DNA of 64,000 nt from QHXQ01 sp045807745 (GCA_045807745.1 JBJMGT010000022.1:1-64000); one strand, 5' to 3'. Positions 51,068-60,854 are shown, counted from the first letter of the stretch. Numbers and translations are program-made. Notes: a model not told the origin generated them from the sequence alone.

Positions 51068-52900
51068 ATGACGGGACGCGCGATGCGTGAAGGAGTGCGT
51101 TGGCGTTGGGGCGTGTTGGCGGCGTTGGCGATGACGCTGCTGGCGCTGTGGCCGCAGGTCTACCTGTGGGCCGAGCGCGGGCGCGCGTGGCAGGGTGCGC
51201 AGGCTTACTTTTACACGGACGAGCCGGCCTATGCGGCTTACGTCAACGCGTTGATTGACGGTCGCCCGCGCCGTTGTGATCCATACACGGGCGTGGACGA
51301 TACGCCGGCCGCGCCTTTGCCTGAATCGCTCTTCTCGATCCAGTTCGTGCCCGCTTACATGCTGGCGTGGCCGGCGCGTGTGCTCGGTCTTTCGACGGCG
51401 ACGATGTTCATCCTGCTCGCGCCGTTGGTCGCATTCACCACTGCGCTTGCGCTCTTCTGGTTGTTCACGCTGCTCGGCGTAGACGAGCGGGCGGCCGCCG
51501 CCTTTGTGCCGTGCGTGCTCTGCCTCGGCATACTGTTGTCGGGCAACGGCCTCGTGCGCGAGTTGTTCGACCAGCAGACCTCTTACGTCTATCTGCCGTT
51601 CCTGCGCCGCTACATCCCGGCCGCGCCGTTTCCCTGCTTCATGCTCTTCTTCCCGCTCGCGTGGTGTGCGCTTACGAGTGACACGCGCCGCCGCCGGATC
51701 TTCTGCGCATTCGGTGCGGGCGCGTGCTTCGCGGTCTGCGTCTACGGCTATTTTTATCTGTGGACGGCGGCCGCCGCGTGGCTGGCGCTGCTCGCGTTGT
51801 TATGGCTCACGCTCAAGCCGGCAGGTTGGCGGCAGAGTCTGGCAGGCTTTGCGTTGATCAGCGCAATGGCCGTCTTGGCGCTCGTACCTTACGCCGTGCT
51901 GCTCGCGCACCGTGCCGCATCGATGGACGTAGTGCAGGCGCTAGTGCGCACGCACGCACCCGATCTGCTGCGCTCGATAGAAGTGTGCGCGCTCATCGTC
52001 ATCATTGCGTTGATTGTCAGTTTACAGCGCGGGCTGATCGATGTGCGTGCGCGGGGAGTGCTATGCGCGTTCGCGTTTGCGTTGTTGCCGTTCGTGCTGT
52101 TCAACCAGCAGATCATCACGGGGCGCTCGCTCCAGCCGATGCACTACGAGCAGTTCGTCGCGCCTTACACGACGCTCATCGCCGCCGCGCTCACCGTGTC
52201 GCTCATCTGGCGCGGCACGGGCGCGCACCGACGCTTACCGCTCCACTTCGTCTTGATCGTCGCTTACGCCTCTTACGCTTGGGGCGCGGGCGAGACGTGG
52301 CTGACGACGCGATGGTTTGCCACGGACAATGTGCAGCGCGACGAAGCCAGAGCGGCCGCGCTCCGCCTGCGCGAACTCGCGCGCCAAAGCTACGACGACG
52401 CGCCGGGTGCGCCCGTTGCTCCGCACGCGGTCGTCTTCGTCACGGACATCGGGCGCGCGGACAACCTGCCGACGGTCGCGCCGCAGGCCGTTTTGTGGGC
52501 CCCGCATATGTTCGTCTTCTCCGGCGTCACGGTGGCGGAGAACAAGGAGCGTTTCTTCCAGTACCTTTATTATTCGGGCGTGGACGCTGAAGAGTTTGCG
52601 CGCACCTACGCGCATCAGGGCTTCGTCTACTACGCCATCTTCGGCTGGGAGCGCGCCAACCCGAAGCTGACCGTCAACTACAAGCCCGTCACTGAAGCGG
52701 AACTACAAGCCGCCGCACGCGACTACGCCGACTACATCGCGCACTTCGACCGCACGCGCGCCACACGCCCCGTCCTCGCCTACCTGCTCCGCGCCGCCGA
52801 CCAGCAAATTGATTTCGCCCACCTAGACCGCTGGTACGAACGCGACGCAGGCGAACGCACGGGCCCATATTTGCTCTACCGTCTGAAGCTGCGGCCGTGA
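51068..52900 (+). CDS. Polytopic membrane protein, possibly a GT-C type transferase
   Basis: 610 residues with about ten membrane helices. After the first helix is a long polar loop with YFYTDEPAYAAYVNALIDG, in which the acidic pair recalls the catalytic Asp/Glu site of GT-C glycosyltransferases. C-terminal 180 residues are soluble and extracytoplasmic, as in many GT-C proteins. I do not recognise an exact family, and the assignment rests on topology plus that acidic loop. It stands alone on the + strand. It starts 147 bases from the divergent MFS-hydrolase gene. Confidence 0.65.
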   Translation: MTGRAMREGVRWRWGVLAALAMTLLALWPQVYLWAERGRAWQGAQAYFYTDEPAYAAYVNALIDGRPRRCDPYTGVDDTPAAPLPESLFSIQFVPAYMLAWPARVLGLSTATMFILLAPLVAFTTALALFWLFTLLGVDERAAAAFVPCVLCLGILLSGNGLVRELFDQQTSYVYLPFLRRYIPAAPFPCFMLFFPLAWCALTSDTRRRRIFCAFGAGACFAVCVYGYFYLWTAAAAWLALLALLWLTLKPAGWRQSLAGFALISAMAVLALVPYAVLLAHRAASMDVVQALVRTHAPDLLRSIEVCALIVIIALIVSLQRGLIDVRARGVLCAFAFALLPFVLFNQQIITGRSLQPMHYEQFVAPYTTLIAAALTVSLIWRGTGAHRRLPLHFVLIVAYASYAWGAGETWLTTRWFATDNVQRDEARAAALRLRELARQSYDDAPGAPVAPHAVVFVTDIGRADNLPTVAPQAVLWAPHMFVFSGVTVAENKERFFQYLYYSGVDAEEFARTYAHQGFVYYAIFGWERANPKLTVNYKPVTEAELQAAARDYADYIAHFDRTRATRPVLAYLLRAADQQIDFAHLDRWYERDAGERTGPYLLYRLKLRP

Positions 52901-52916
52901 GCTTCTTTATTGGCTA

Positions 52917-55900
52917 TTACTGAGTTGGGTTGCCGAACCGCAGGCGGTACTCCTGCGAGTTCATAAACCCGTTAACCATCGTGCGGAAGTCGCCTGGGTG
53001 CGCCGTCAGGTAGTTGACCCACGCGTTGAAGCCCGGCGTGTCCGGCGTCCGCCGCAGGTAGCCATAGTACTGGGCCGCGACGAAGGCGTTGAGCGCCTCG
53101 CGGTTCAGCCCCACTTCGTCCGATTGCACGACGGCGCGCAAGACCTGCGCGCGCGTGAGCGCCTGCGCGGTTAGTTGATTAACGAGGTCGGCGCTCGTGA
53201 GCGTCACCTTCTGTGTGCCGTCGGGCTGCGCCGGATCAGGGGTCGTGATCTGCGTCAGGCTGTAGCGCCCCAAGAGCGCCGCTACGTAAGCCGAGTCTGA
53301 CAGCCCACCATACATGCTCGCGAACTCCGGTCGCTGCGTGAACGAACTGGCGAACGCCGCCCGCTTGGCAAACGTCTCTGGCGGCGTCGCGCCCGTGACC
53401 GAGCGGAGGTCTTGGACGAACTCTGCATACTTCGGCAATCGATTCAGCGCCGCGCGGTAAAAGACGATGGTATAAACGCCCTTGTCCTTGAACTCCGGCG
53501 AGCCGAAGAACGCGCCCGACACCGTCAGCCGGTCGCACGCGGCCGACGCGCTGGCGGGATCGAGATTGTTCACGTCCGGGCAGCCGTTCAGCAGATTGAG
53601 ATAAGCGTTGAAGCCGGGCGCGTCCGGCTCGCGGGCCAAGAAGTCGAGGTAATGCTGCCGGACGAAAAAGGCGCTCGTGAAGATGGGGTTCACACCCGCC
53701 ACCGTGTCGTTATCCACGATAGTCACGGTGGCTGTCGCGGGCGTGCCTAAGCTCGCGCCCGTTGCGTTGCTCAAGCCGACTTGGAAGGTCTCGTTGCCTT
53801 CGACGTGGGCGTCATCAATGATAGGGACGTTGAATGTCTTCGAGGTCTGGCCCGGCGCGAACGTGAGCGTGTCGAGGCTGGTGGCGAAGTCGCAACGCCC
53901 GAAGGCCGTGCCTTGCGTGGCGGCGCAGTTGACCGTGAAGGTGTCGGTGTCCGTCGTCTTGTAATCGACGGTAGCCGGGCCGGAAGTATCGCCCGTGCGC
54001 GTGACGGTCACTTGGGCACGCACGTCCCCCTCGCCCACAGAGTAGGCGGCCGCCGAGAACTGCACGAACGGCGGTGCGACTAGCGTGGTCGTCGCCTCGG
54101 CCGCAGTCTTCACCTGTTCGACGTTGCCGGCCAGATCGGAGGCGACGCTGTAGAAGGAATAAGTTGCACCGAAGTTGCCGGTGAAAGTTGCCGAAGTCAG
54201 AGTCGTATTCGTCAAGAAGGGCGTGAAGGGGCCGCCGTTCTGCGAGACGTAGATGGTGTAAGCCGCGACGCTCGCGCCCACGTCCGTGCCTGACCAGTTG
54301 AGGGTGAAGCTCTGTGTATTCGTGCGCGCGGGAAGCGCTGCCACGTGGCTCACCGGCAGCGTGTTGTCAATCGTGTTGAGCCACTCAGCGGTGTCGATGA
54401 ACGGGTTCACGTCGAAGACGATGCGGGCCTTGTTGCGCACCTCTGTGCCGGTGGCGAGGCCCGGCTTAGGTTTGACTGTGAACAGGATGCCGCCCTGTCC
54501 TTCGGGCGAATTTACGTTTGGCGGCAGGAAGCCGGCCTGCGGGTCGTCGGGCGGGCCGCCCGTCACGGGGTCGAGCGAGTTGAAGCGCCAGGTCAAGAGT
54601 CCTGTCGCGGTGTCGAGTTTGCCCGTGATGCGCAGGACGATCTGTTTCGCAGGACGCAAGTCAACCTGTGTGACGAACTGTGTCTGGCCCAAAGGCGGTG
54701 TCACATGCCGGTTGCCAAAGGAGATGGGGCCGAAGCTGAAGGTGCTGAGGTCAACGAGGTTCAGGTCGAGTTGGTCGGTGACGACCACGTCCTGCGCGGG
54801 CAGCGTGGCCGTGTCCTTGTTCTCGAAGTAGATGGCGTAGGGGAAGATATCCGCGCCGGTGATGAAGCCGGCGGGGCCGAAGCCCGCCGGGCCGTCCTTC
54901 TCGTTCGGATCATTGGGCGTGCGCGGGTCGGTATCGCCCGGAGGTGTATCCGGAAATGCCGGAGCTGGCGAAGGTGGGGCATCCAGCGGCAAGATTAAAC
55001 TAACCGTGCCTGCTTCGGCGCGGGCAGCATCCTTTGCCGAATCCTTGGCGACGCCGGCCGCCGGCGCGGTGAAAGGCTGCCCGATTGAGGCGCGGGTTTG
55101 GAAGATATGGTGGAACTGGTTGGGATCGGTGACCTTGATCTTAACTGTGAAGAACTCAGCCAGCCGATCACTGCGGGCCCGAATCCTGGGTAGCGTGACG
55201 GTGACGAGGGTGCGATCCCCATCCGGCGCGACTTGGAAAGGTAGATTGGTATCAGGCGTGATGGTGACGAAGTTGGGCACGCTGACGTAGAGCGGGACGT
55301 TTATTGCGTCCGTGTTCCCACGGTTGCCGTACTGGATGTAGAACGGGTACTCGTTCCCGATTCTGATCACCGCGCGCGCAATGACCTTGCCAAAGAGTTG
55401 GACGGGTGTAGCAGGCTCGACCGCGAAGCCGTTGGCGAGCAGCCGGGATGTGCCGTCCGGGTTAGTCACGATCACGTCATAACCGCCTTGCGGCTTGCCT
55501 GTGAGATCAAAAACAGTAGTCACAGAGAAACCGTCGGTGGTAACAGTGGCTTGGCCGCCGGGAATGTCTGGCTGTCCGGTTCGTACAAGTTTCACCGTCG
55601 CACCCGGCAGAATCCCTTGTCCGAAGATAGTAGTCGTGATGCTCCCGGTGTCGCCCCCGCGATTGGGTTCGACGGACGAAAGGGCAAAGTCGTTGGAGGT
55701 GGTTTGCCCGCTCAGTGTGATGAGTGCCGAACTCGCTTGACCGTCGAGATCGTAAACGTCCGGGGTAGGCAGTATGGTGAGTGTGATATTTTTGCCGTCG
55801 CTCCCAGTGCTGCCCGTCGGATTGACGTTCACCGTCAGGCTCGTCTGTCCCGCCCCCATCATCAGGTTAAGTCCGAATAGCGTGCCGGCGTTGCCGTTCT

Positions 55901-56897
55901 CGATATCAACCGTCCGCCCGTCGCCCGGCCACCAGCCGACTAGACCCGCGGGCGGCGTCAAGCAGTTGGCCGCCGGCGCGGGCTTACACAGCCCGGCTGA
56001 GTCGGCCGCGAAGATGGATTGGATTTCCGCCGCTGAGAGAGCGCGGTTGAACATGTGTGCTTCGTCAATCAGCCCCTTGAAGAACCGGCCGCGGAAGAAC
56101 AGACTCTCTCCGATCCCCAGCGGCTTCCCGTTCGCCTCGCGCGCCACTGTGATCGCCCGCGTGTTTTCGAGCACGCCGTTGACGTACATCTTCAGTTCCG
56201 TGTTCGCCTTATACGTGGCCGCGACGTGATACCAACGCCCCGACTGAATAACGGTCGTGGAGGCCACGTTCAGCCCCCCAGAGGCAACGTAGAAGTGGAA
56301 CAGGTTATCCTGCTCCGCCTGAAGGTCGAGGTCTCTGCCGAAGTCGGACTTGGCGATGATGGACATGATGTGCCCCGCCGCCGAGGGCGTCTGGTTGAAG
56401 AAGACCCACGCGTCAACGGTCGCCTCGGCGGTCGGGTCTTGCGCGGGGTCATTCGGGAATAGTGCGTACCGACCCAAGCCGTCGAGACTGAAAGCCTGCG
56501 CTACCTTGCCGGGGGCGAAGGGCGAGTCGAGGCCGGCGGGGCCAGAGAGGGTGTAATCCAAGTCCCGCGTCGCGGTGCCGCCGATGTTGTAAGGGATGGT
56601 CAGTGCGCTGCTCGTGTTACCCGTGCGGGTGATAGTGAACACGCCCGGCTGGGGCCCGGCCGTCGGGGTCGTGGCGGTAATCGACAAGATTGGTTTGCCG
56701 CCCTGCGCCCCGGCGGGCGCGCCTGAAGGAGCGGAGGCCAGCAGCAGGGTCAACAAACCGAGCGTATAGAGTACCCGCAGGACGTGGCCGCCCGAGGACG
56801 ATCCCGCATTGGCTTTCGGTCGGATGGATGGAAAGCGGGGGCGGCTTAAAGTCTGACGGTTTACCGGGTGGGTCGGGGGCAAAAGACGGAAACGCAT
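52917..56897 (-). CDS. Large secreted multidomain protein: LamG, Calx-beta and DUF4214
   Basis: 1326 residues. A long N-terminal signal region (hydrophobic at about 40-60) is followed by a partial Calx-beta unit (about 70-115) and a LamG/concanavalin-like domain (about 118-300, with ALFPNDPAQDPTAEATVDAWVFF and IIQSGRWYHVAATYK-like strands). Then come a second Calx-beta-like strand set, an IPT-like domain (about 400-495), DUF11/conserved-repeat parts, an Fn3-like domain (about 870-950) and a clear Calx-beta domain (about 955-1070). The C-terminal DUF4214 helical module (from about 1085) has DAPGFNAYLNLLNG and TPGFNAWVNYLTAHPG. It probably acts at the cell surface in adhesion or matrix. AGAGG precedes the ATG. 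Confidence 0.9.
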   Translation of the reverse strand: MRFRLLPPTHPVNRQTLSRPRFPSIRPKANAGSSSGGHVLRVLYTLGLLTLLLASAPSGAPAGAQGGKPILSITATTPTAGPQPGVFTITRTGNTSSALTIPYNIGGTATRDLDYTLSGPAGLDSPFAPGKVAQAFSLDGLGRYALFPNDPAQDPTAEATVDAWVFFNQTPSAAGHIMSIIAKSDFGRDLDLQAEQDNLFHFYVASGGLNVASTTVIQSGRWYHVAATYKANTELKMYVNGVLENTRAITVAREANGKPLGIGESLFFRGRFFKGLIDEAHMFNRALSAAEIQSIFAADSAGLCKPAPAANCLTPPAGLVGWWPGDGRTVDIENGNAGTLFGLNLMMGAGQTSLTVNVNPTGSTGSDGKNITLTILPTPDVYDLDGQASSALITLSGQTTSNDFALSSVEPNRGGDTGSITTTIFGQGILPGATVKLVRTGQPDIPGGQATVTTDGFSVTTVFDLTGKPQGGYDVIVTNPDGTSRLLANGFAVEPATPVQLFGKVIARAVIRIGNEYPFYIQYGNRGNTDAINVPLYVSVPNFVTITPDTNLPFQVAPDGDRTLVTVTLPRIRARSDRLAEFFTVKIKVTDPNQFHHIFQTRASIGQPFTAPAAGVAKDSAKDAARAEAGTVSLILPLDAPPSPAPAFPDTPPGDTDPRTPNDPNEKDGPAGFGPAGFITGADIFPYAIYFENKDTATLPAQDVVVTDQLDLNLVDLSTFSFGPISFGNRHVTPPLGQTQFVTQVDLRPAKQIVLRITGKLDTATGLLTWRFNSLDPVTGGPPDDPQAGFLPPNVNSPEGQGGILFTVKPKPGLATGTEVRNKARIVFDVNPFIDTAEWLNTIDNTLPVSHVAALPARTNTQSFTLNWSGTDVGASVAAYTIYVSQNGGPFTPFLTNTTLTSATFTGNFGATYSFYSVASDLAGNVEQVKTAAEATTTLVAPPFVQFSAAAYSVGEGDVRAQVTVTRTGDTSGPATVDYKTTDTDTFTVNCAATQGTAFGRCDFATSLDTLTFAPGQTSKTFNVPIIDDAHVEGNETFQVGLSNATGASLGTPATATVTIVDNDTVAGVNPIFTSAFFVRQHYLDFLAREPDAPGFNAYLNLLNGCPDVNNLDPASASAACDRLTVSGAFFGSPEFKDKGVYTIVFYRAALNRLPKYAEFVQDLRSVTGATPPETFAKRAAFASSFTQRPEFASMYGGLSDSAYVAALLGRYSLTQITTPDPAQPDGTQKVTLTSADLVNQLTAQALTRAQVLRAVVQSDEVGLNREALNAFVAAQYYGYLRRTPDTPGFNAWVNYLTAHPGDFRTMVNGFMNSQEYRLRFGNPTQ

Positions 56898-57258
56898 GAC
56901 GAACCTCTAATGGAGATACCTTAGGCAAGCACAAACAAAATGTCAGGTATGGCGAAGGGTGGCGGAATTGCCGACTTATTATGCAAAGGTCGGAAGCAGC
57001 CCAACCTTTATGCTTGTTGCGACCGTCAGAATATATGGCTCGACTTCTATCATGTCAATGTTTGCGTGTAAGTACATAGATAGGTAGGTTCGCGAATTAC
57101 AGCTAATCCTAACGTAATAGAATGAACGGGACAGTAGAACTCATTTATCTTGTTCGCGGATTTACATGCCCACCGAAATCAGACACCTATGGTGATTACT
57201 GTCAGACTGGCAGTAATATCGACGCACCTCTCTCCGCTCAATTAAAATTGTAGAGCCT
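56898..57258. other. AT-rich gene-free interval with a palindrome
   Basis: 361 bases between two minus-strand genes, richer in A and T than any flanking gene and without an open frame of note. It likely carries the promoter of the large secreted protein, and also holds a 23-bp dyad described separately. Confidence 0.6.
57195..57217. promoter_or_regulatory. 23-bp operator-like dyad
   Basis: ATTACTGTCAG and CTGGCAGTAAT are complementary with one mismatch around a single central A. It lies 42 bases past the caspase-like gene's stop and about 300 bases before the start of the LamG/DUF4214 gene. The odd centre and 11-base half-sites fit a dimeric regulator; no T-tract suggests a terminator. Confidence 0.45.
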
Positions 57259-58947
57259 TCACTTCGAGGCGATGAAGGCGAGCGTCAGGTCTTGGTTGAG
57301 ACCGGGGAGGGCGCGGGGGTTTTGGTGAAAGGCGGTTTCGATGCGGACGCGATCGTGGACGTAGTTGAAGAGTTCGCCGGCGGTGACGAAGCGGTCGGAG
57401 TTGGCGTCCGCCTCGCCGCGCAAGCCTTCGAGCAGCGCCCAACTGAAGATGCCGTGCCCGCCGCCCCAGCGCGGGCTTTCCTGCGATAGCTCGTTTACGT
57501 CTGAAGAGGTCAGCACTGCGCGCCCCGTCTCGGTGAAGAGGCGCGAGGCGTAGAGGTTGATCAGATTATTTTCCAAGCCCCGCGTCGTAACGATCTGCGC
57601 GCCGGAGAGACCGGCGCTGTGGCACGTGTCCACGAAGGTGACGACGCGTTCGGCGCGCACTTGATGATCCAAAACTTCCTGTAGCTCCGTCATCGGCAGC
57701 GCGGTGTTCTGCATGTCTGCGACCTTCGTGTCGTGCAGGATGAAGTAGAGGTTCTGCGGCGCGTAAGGGTCGGGCGCGCCGTGCCCGGCCAAGAAAATGA
57801 AGATCAGATCGTTTGCCCCGGCGCGCGGGAGGAAGCGATTGAGCGCGGCGCGCACGCCGTCCACTGTGGCCTGCTCGTTTTCGAGATAGACGATGTCGCC
57901 GGCCGCAAAGTTGCCGCCCTGCGCGCTGGCGAGGAAGTCGCGGACGGCGCGTGCGTCTGCGTCCGGATAGGTCAGATCGCGCAAGCCGCCGTCGTGATAT
58001 TTGTAGCGCGACACGCCGACGATGAGCGCGTACTTGCGCCCCTTGAACTGCGCGGAGACGGCCGCCTCGCGCCGCCGGACGGGCACGCTCAAGCGCGTCA
58101 CATTGCCCGCCGCATCCTTCGCTTCGATAACGAGCGACTCCGTCTGCGCCGTCACGTTGAGCGCGCGCTCGAACGACTGCGCGTTCGGCGGCGCACTGCT
58201 CGCGGGCGTGGCGGCCGGAGTCTGCGCTTGCGCCGTCAGTTCGACCATGAGACCGCGCGTCGCGGGCGCGGCCGCCGCGAGCGGGACGGGTTGGCCGTTG
58301 ATCGTGACCGACTTGACCGCGCCGCTGTCGTCGCTGACGAAGCCCGCGATCTTGAACGTCCCTGTGTCGCCGACAAGCCGCAGTGCGCCGGTCGGCTGTT
58401 GCAAGAGGATGATGGGCGGCTGGCGATCCGCGCCCGTCTCGACCGGCACGGATTCAATCGTGGCGACGGCGGCGAGATTCTGTTCGCGCATCGGGCGGTT
58501 GTTGGTGATCAGGACGTAGGAAGCATAGTAGGAGCGATTGTCGCGGTCGGTCGCGCTGATCTCGATGACATTCTTGCCGGGCTGCAAACGGAAGCGCGGC
58601 TTGCTGTCGAGATCGAGCGCGACGATGTGCCCCGCACTGCTGGCGCGTATGCTCTGGATCGTGCCGGCCGACTCGCCGTTGACCTTGGTGTAAATTTTGC
58701 CGTAGTTGATCCCTTCGGCATAAGGATTTGCGATCCGCAGACGGAGTGTATGCAACTCGACCGTGGGGATCGTCGTCTCGGGTGCGGTGATGGGGCCGGA
58801 ATTGAGGTCGGGCAGTTCCAACGCGAACGGCTTGCGTTGCCCGCCCTCGTCGGCCAACACGGGCGCGGCCGCAGAGGATTTAAGCGCTGGCAGGGCCAAC
58901 GCAACGCCCGCGCACACAAACATCGCGACCAATAACCAACGACGCAT
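57259..58947 (-). CDS. Secreted caspase-family (C14) protease
   Basis: 562 residues from ATG 58947 with GGAG upstream. A signal peptide (RRWLLVAMFVCAGVALALPAL) is followed by about 280 residues of Ig-like beta domains. Then the caspase-like p20 unit comes: YALIVGVSRYKYHD, the catalytic His near 387 in FLAGHGAPD and the Cys near 442 in FVDTCHSAG. The end WGGGHGIFSWALLEGLRGEAD is the p10-like part. Both catalytic residues are present. Bacterial caspase homologues of this sort (metacaspase/orthocaspase class) cleave after basic residues, but this one's acceptor site cannot be read. It is in the same direction as the M48 gene. Confidence 0.92.
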   Translation of the reverse strand: MRRWLLVAMFVCAGVALALPALKSSAAAPVLADEGGQRKPFALELPDLNSGPITAPETTIPTVELHTLRLRIANPYAEGINYGKIYTKVNGESAGTIQSIRASSAGHIVALDLDSKPRFRLQPGKNVIEISATDRDNRSYYASYVLITNNRPMREQNLAAVATIESVPVETGADRQPPIILLQQPTGALRLVGDTGTFKIAGFVSDDSGAVKSVTINGQPVPLAAAAPATRGLMVELTAQAQTPAATPASSAPPNAQSFERALNVTAQTESLVIEAKDAAGNVTRLSVPVRRREAAVSAQFKGRKYALIVGVSRYKYHDGGLRDLTYPDADARAVRDFLASAQGGNFAAGDIVYLENEQATVDGVRAALNRFLPRAGANDLIFIFLAGHGAPDPYAPQNLYFILHDTKVADMQNTALPMTELQEVLDHQVRAERVVTFVDTCHSAGLSGAQIVTTRGLENNLINLYASRLFTETGRAVLTSSDVNELSQESPRWGGGHGIFSWALLEGLRGEADANSDRFVTAGELFNYVHDRVRIETAFHQNPRALPGLNQDLTLAFIASK

Positions 58948-58958
58948 CACAATCTCCG

Positions 58959-59030
58959 AAGGATGAAGGATGAATAAAAACATTCAATCCGAGCCAGCTT
59001 TCTTATTCATCCTTCATCCTTCATCCTTTT
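58959..59030. repeat. Heptamer-repeat hairpin element
   Basis: Left arm has two GGATGAA units (58959-58978) and the right arm (59004-59030) three complementary ones; the stem is about 18 bp. It begins three bases after the M48 stop codon and ends near the ribosome binding site of the caspase-like gene. Confidence 0.9.
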
Positions 59031-59033
59031 TTC

Positions 59034-60854
59034 CTACGGTCTGCGGGTCGGCGCGCTCACGGGCACGGGCGCGGGCGCGCTCGCCGCGCCACCTGAGCCG
59101 GCAACGTTGACCGGCTCGATGTTCTTGGTCGAGACGTTCATCGCGGGTGGCGCAGACCAATTTAGTTCGCCGGCCTCCTGCATGTAGTCATAGATGACCG
59201 ACATGTTGGGCGGTAGCCCTCCGCCGTGCTCACGCTGATAGAGACTGACGTACTCTTTCAGACTGGCGACGATCTCGCCCATCTGCGCGCCATCCTTGTT
59301 GTCGGCGAGCGCGAGCGCGCGGTGCAGGCGCGCCTCGGGCAGCACGCGGCGCTTGTCCAGTTCGATGGCGCGCGCAAACTCGGCGAGCGCGCGCACCTTC
59401 TCGGCCGGTCTATGCGCCGTCAACTTCAGCACCTTGCCGTAATAGAAGTGCGCGTAAGGATCGTTGGAGCGAATCTGCAACGACTCTTCGAGGTTGGAGC
59501 GCGCCATCTGAAACATATCGTAGTAGTAGGCGCGGATACCGTTGTCGCGCTTCAACTCGGCCATCACGGACTCGAATTCGGCCGTCGAGCCGATCAATTC
59601 GCCCGCGTCAAGCTTGGCTCTGATCTCCTGCGCCAGTTTTGTGTTGATGGTCTTGTTGGCGGCGGCGGCGCGCTGGGCCGCGTCGCGTTGCGGATCGAGC
59701 GCCTTGCCCGGCTCGGTTGCCGAGGTGACTGGGTCGTATCGATTCGAGGCTTCGATCCGCTGCGCCGCCAAGTCAGCCGCGCCGACGATCAGGGCGCGAT
59801 TGCCGAAGCCGCCCAAGCCTCCGGTGAGGAGGGTGTTGACTTGCACGATGCGCTCGGCGATCCGATCCGTATCGGCCATGAAACCTAAACCCACGCGCTT
59901 GTCGCGCCGGGTCGTGCGCTCCAGGCTCGCGTAGAACTTCGGCACTTCGCGCACATCGTAATTCCGCTCCAGCATGTATTGCAGCCCGAGTTGATCCGCC
60001 TCGTCTTCCTGTACCCGATCCCAAGAGTTGATCGCGTCCGAATAAGCGAGCTTCAGCAGCGACGGCGCGAGCGAGAAGGCGAGCGCCCCGAGCTGCAACG
60101 CGGTCTGCCCCGAACTGCCGGATGCGCCCGCAATACCGGCCGTCGCCGCGCCGATCATCGCACCCAAGAAGGCGCGCTTCTTCGCCTGCTTTTCGTTGTA
60201 CGGGTCGATGCCTTGGGCGACGAGCACGTCGTCGTGCCAGTGATCTTTCTCGATGTGTCCGACCTCGTGGCCGAGCACGTAGGCAAGCTGCGCCTCGTTA
60301 TCAACTTGGGAGAGCAGACCCGTCGAGATATAGACCGTCCCGGTCGAGAGCGAGCGCGCCTCCGGCACGGGGTTCAAGAGAATCTTGAAGGCATAGAGGC
60401 GTTGCGAATTGGTGGGCACGATGGATTGGCCGACGCGATTCACGTAGTCCTGCGCGAGCGGGTTGTCGTAGAGCGTGTCGTAGATTTTCAGCCGGTCGCC
60501 ATTACGCATGACCTGCGTGTCGCCATAGTCGCGCGTGTTGAGATCGTAGGCGTACTCGCTGTGCTCGCGCATTTTCGCGCGGTAAGCATCCTCGACATCG
60601 TCGCGGAACTCCGGGTCTTTGTTGTAAAGCTCAAGCGAGAATTTTTTGATCTCTTGATACTTGCGCTCCTGTTTCGAGAGCTTCGGCTTTTCGTCCTTCT
60701 TCTCCTCTTTCTTATCGTCCTTCTTATCGTCCTTCTTCTGAACCGCAGGCGGTGCGGTGCGCCGCATTTTGGCGAAGCTGGCGAGCGGCGCGCCAAAGAC
60801 TAGGCAGAAGGCGGCGCAGAGCGCCACGAGTGCGCGGGGGGCGTGCTTGTACAT
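59034..60854 (-). CDS. Secreted M48-family zinc metallopeptidase
   Basis: 606 residues with signal peptide and AAGGAG before the ATG. A lysine-rich charged stretch (about 40-65) precedes the protease domain. The zinc motif HEVGH near 195 in YVLGHEVGHIEKDHWHDD is followed by the third ligand in DEADQLGLQYM. The C-terminal third has TPR-like helices. BepA-type relatives in the periplasm assist or degrade outer-membrane proteins; the long C-terminal helical part fits such a role. It precedes the secreted caspase in transcription order, separated by a repeat. Confidence 0.92.
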   Translation of the reverse strand: MYKHAPRALVALCAAFCLVFGAPLASFAKMRRTAPPAVQKKDDKKDDKKEEKKDEKPKLSKQERKYQEIKKFSLELYNKDPEFRDDVEDAYRAKMREHSEYAYDLNTRDYGDTQVMRNGDRLKIYDTLYDNPLAQDYVNRVGQSIVPTNSQRLYAFKILLNPVPEARSLSTGTVYISTGLLSQVDNEAQLAYVLGHEVGHIEKDHWHDDVLVAQGIDPYNEKQAKKRAFLGAMIGAATAGIAGASGSSGQTALQLGALAFSLAPSLLKLAYSDAINSWDRVQEDEADQLGLQYMLERNYDVREVPKFYASLERTTRRDKRVGLGFMADTDRIAERIVQVNTLLTGGLGGFGNRALIVGAADLAAQRIEASNRYDPVTSATEPGKALDPQRDAAQRAAAANKTINTKLAQEIRAKLDAGELIGSTAEFESVMAELKRDNGIRAYYYDMFQMARSNLEESLQIRSNDPYAHFYYGKVLKLTAHRPAEKVRALAEFARAIELDKRRVLPEARLHRALALADNKDGAQMGEIVASLKEYVSLYQREHGGGLPPNMSVIYDYMQEAGELNWSAPPAMNVSTKNIEPVNVAGSGGAASAPAPVPVSAPTRRP

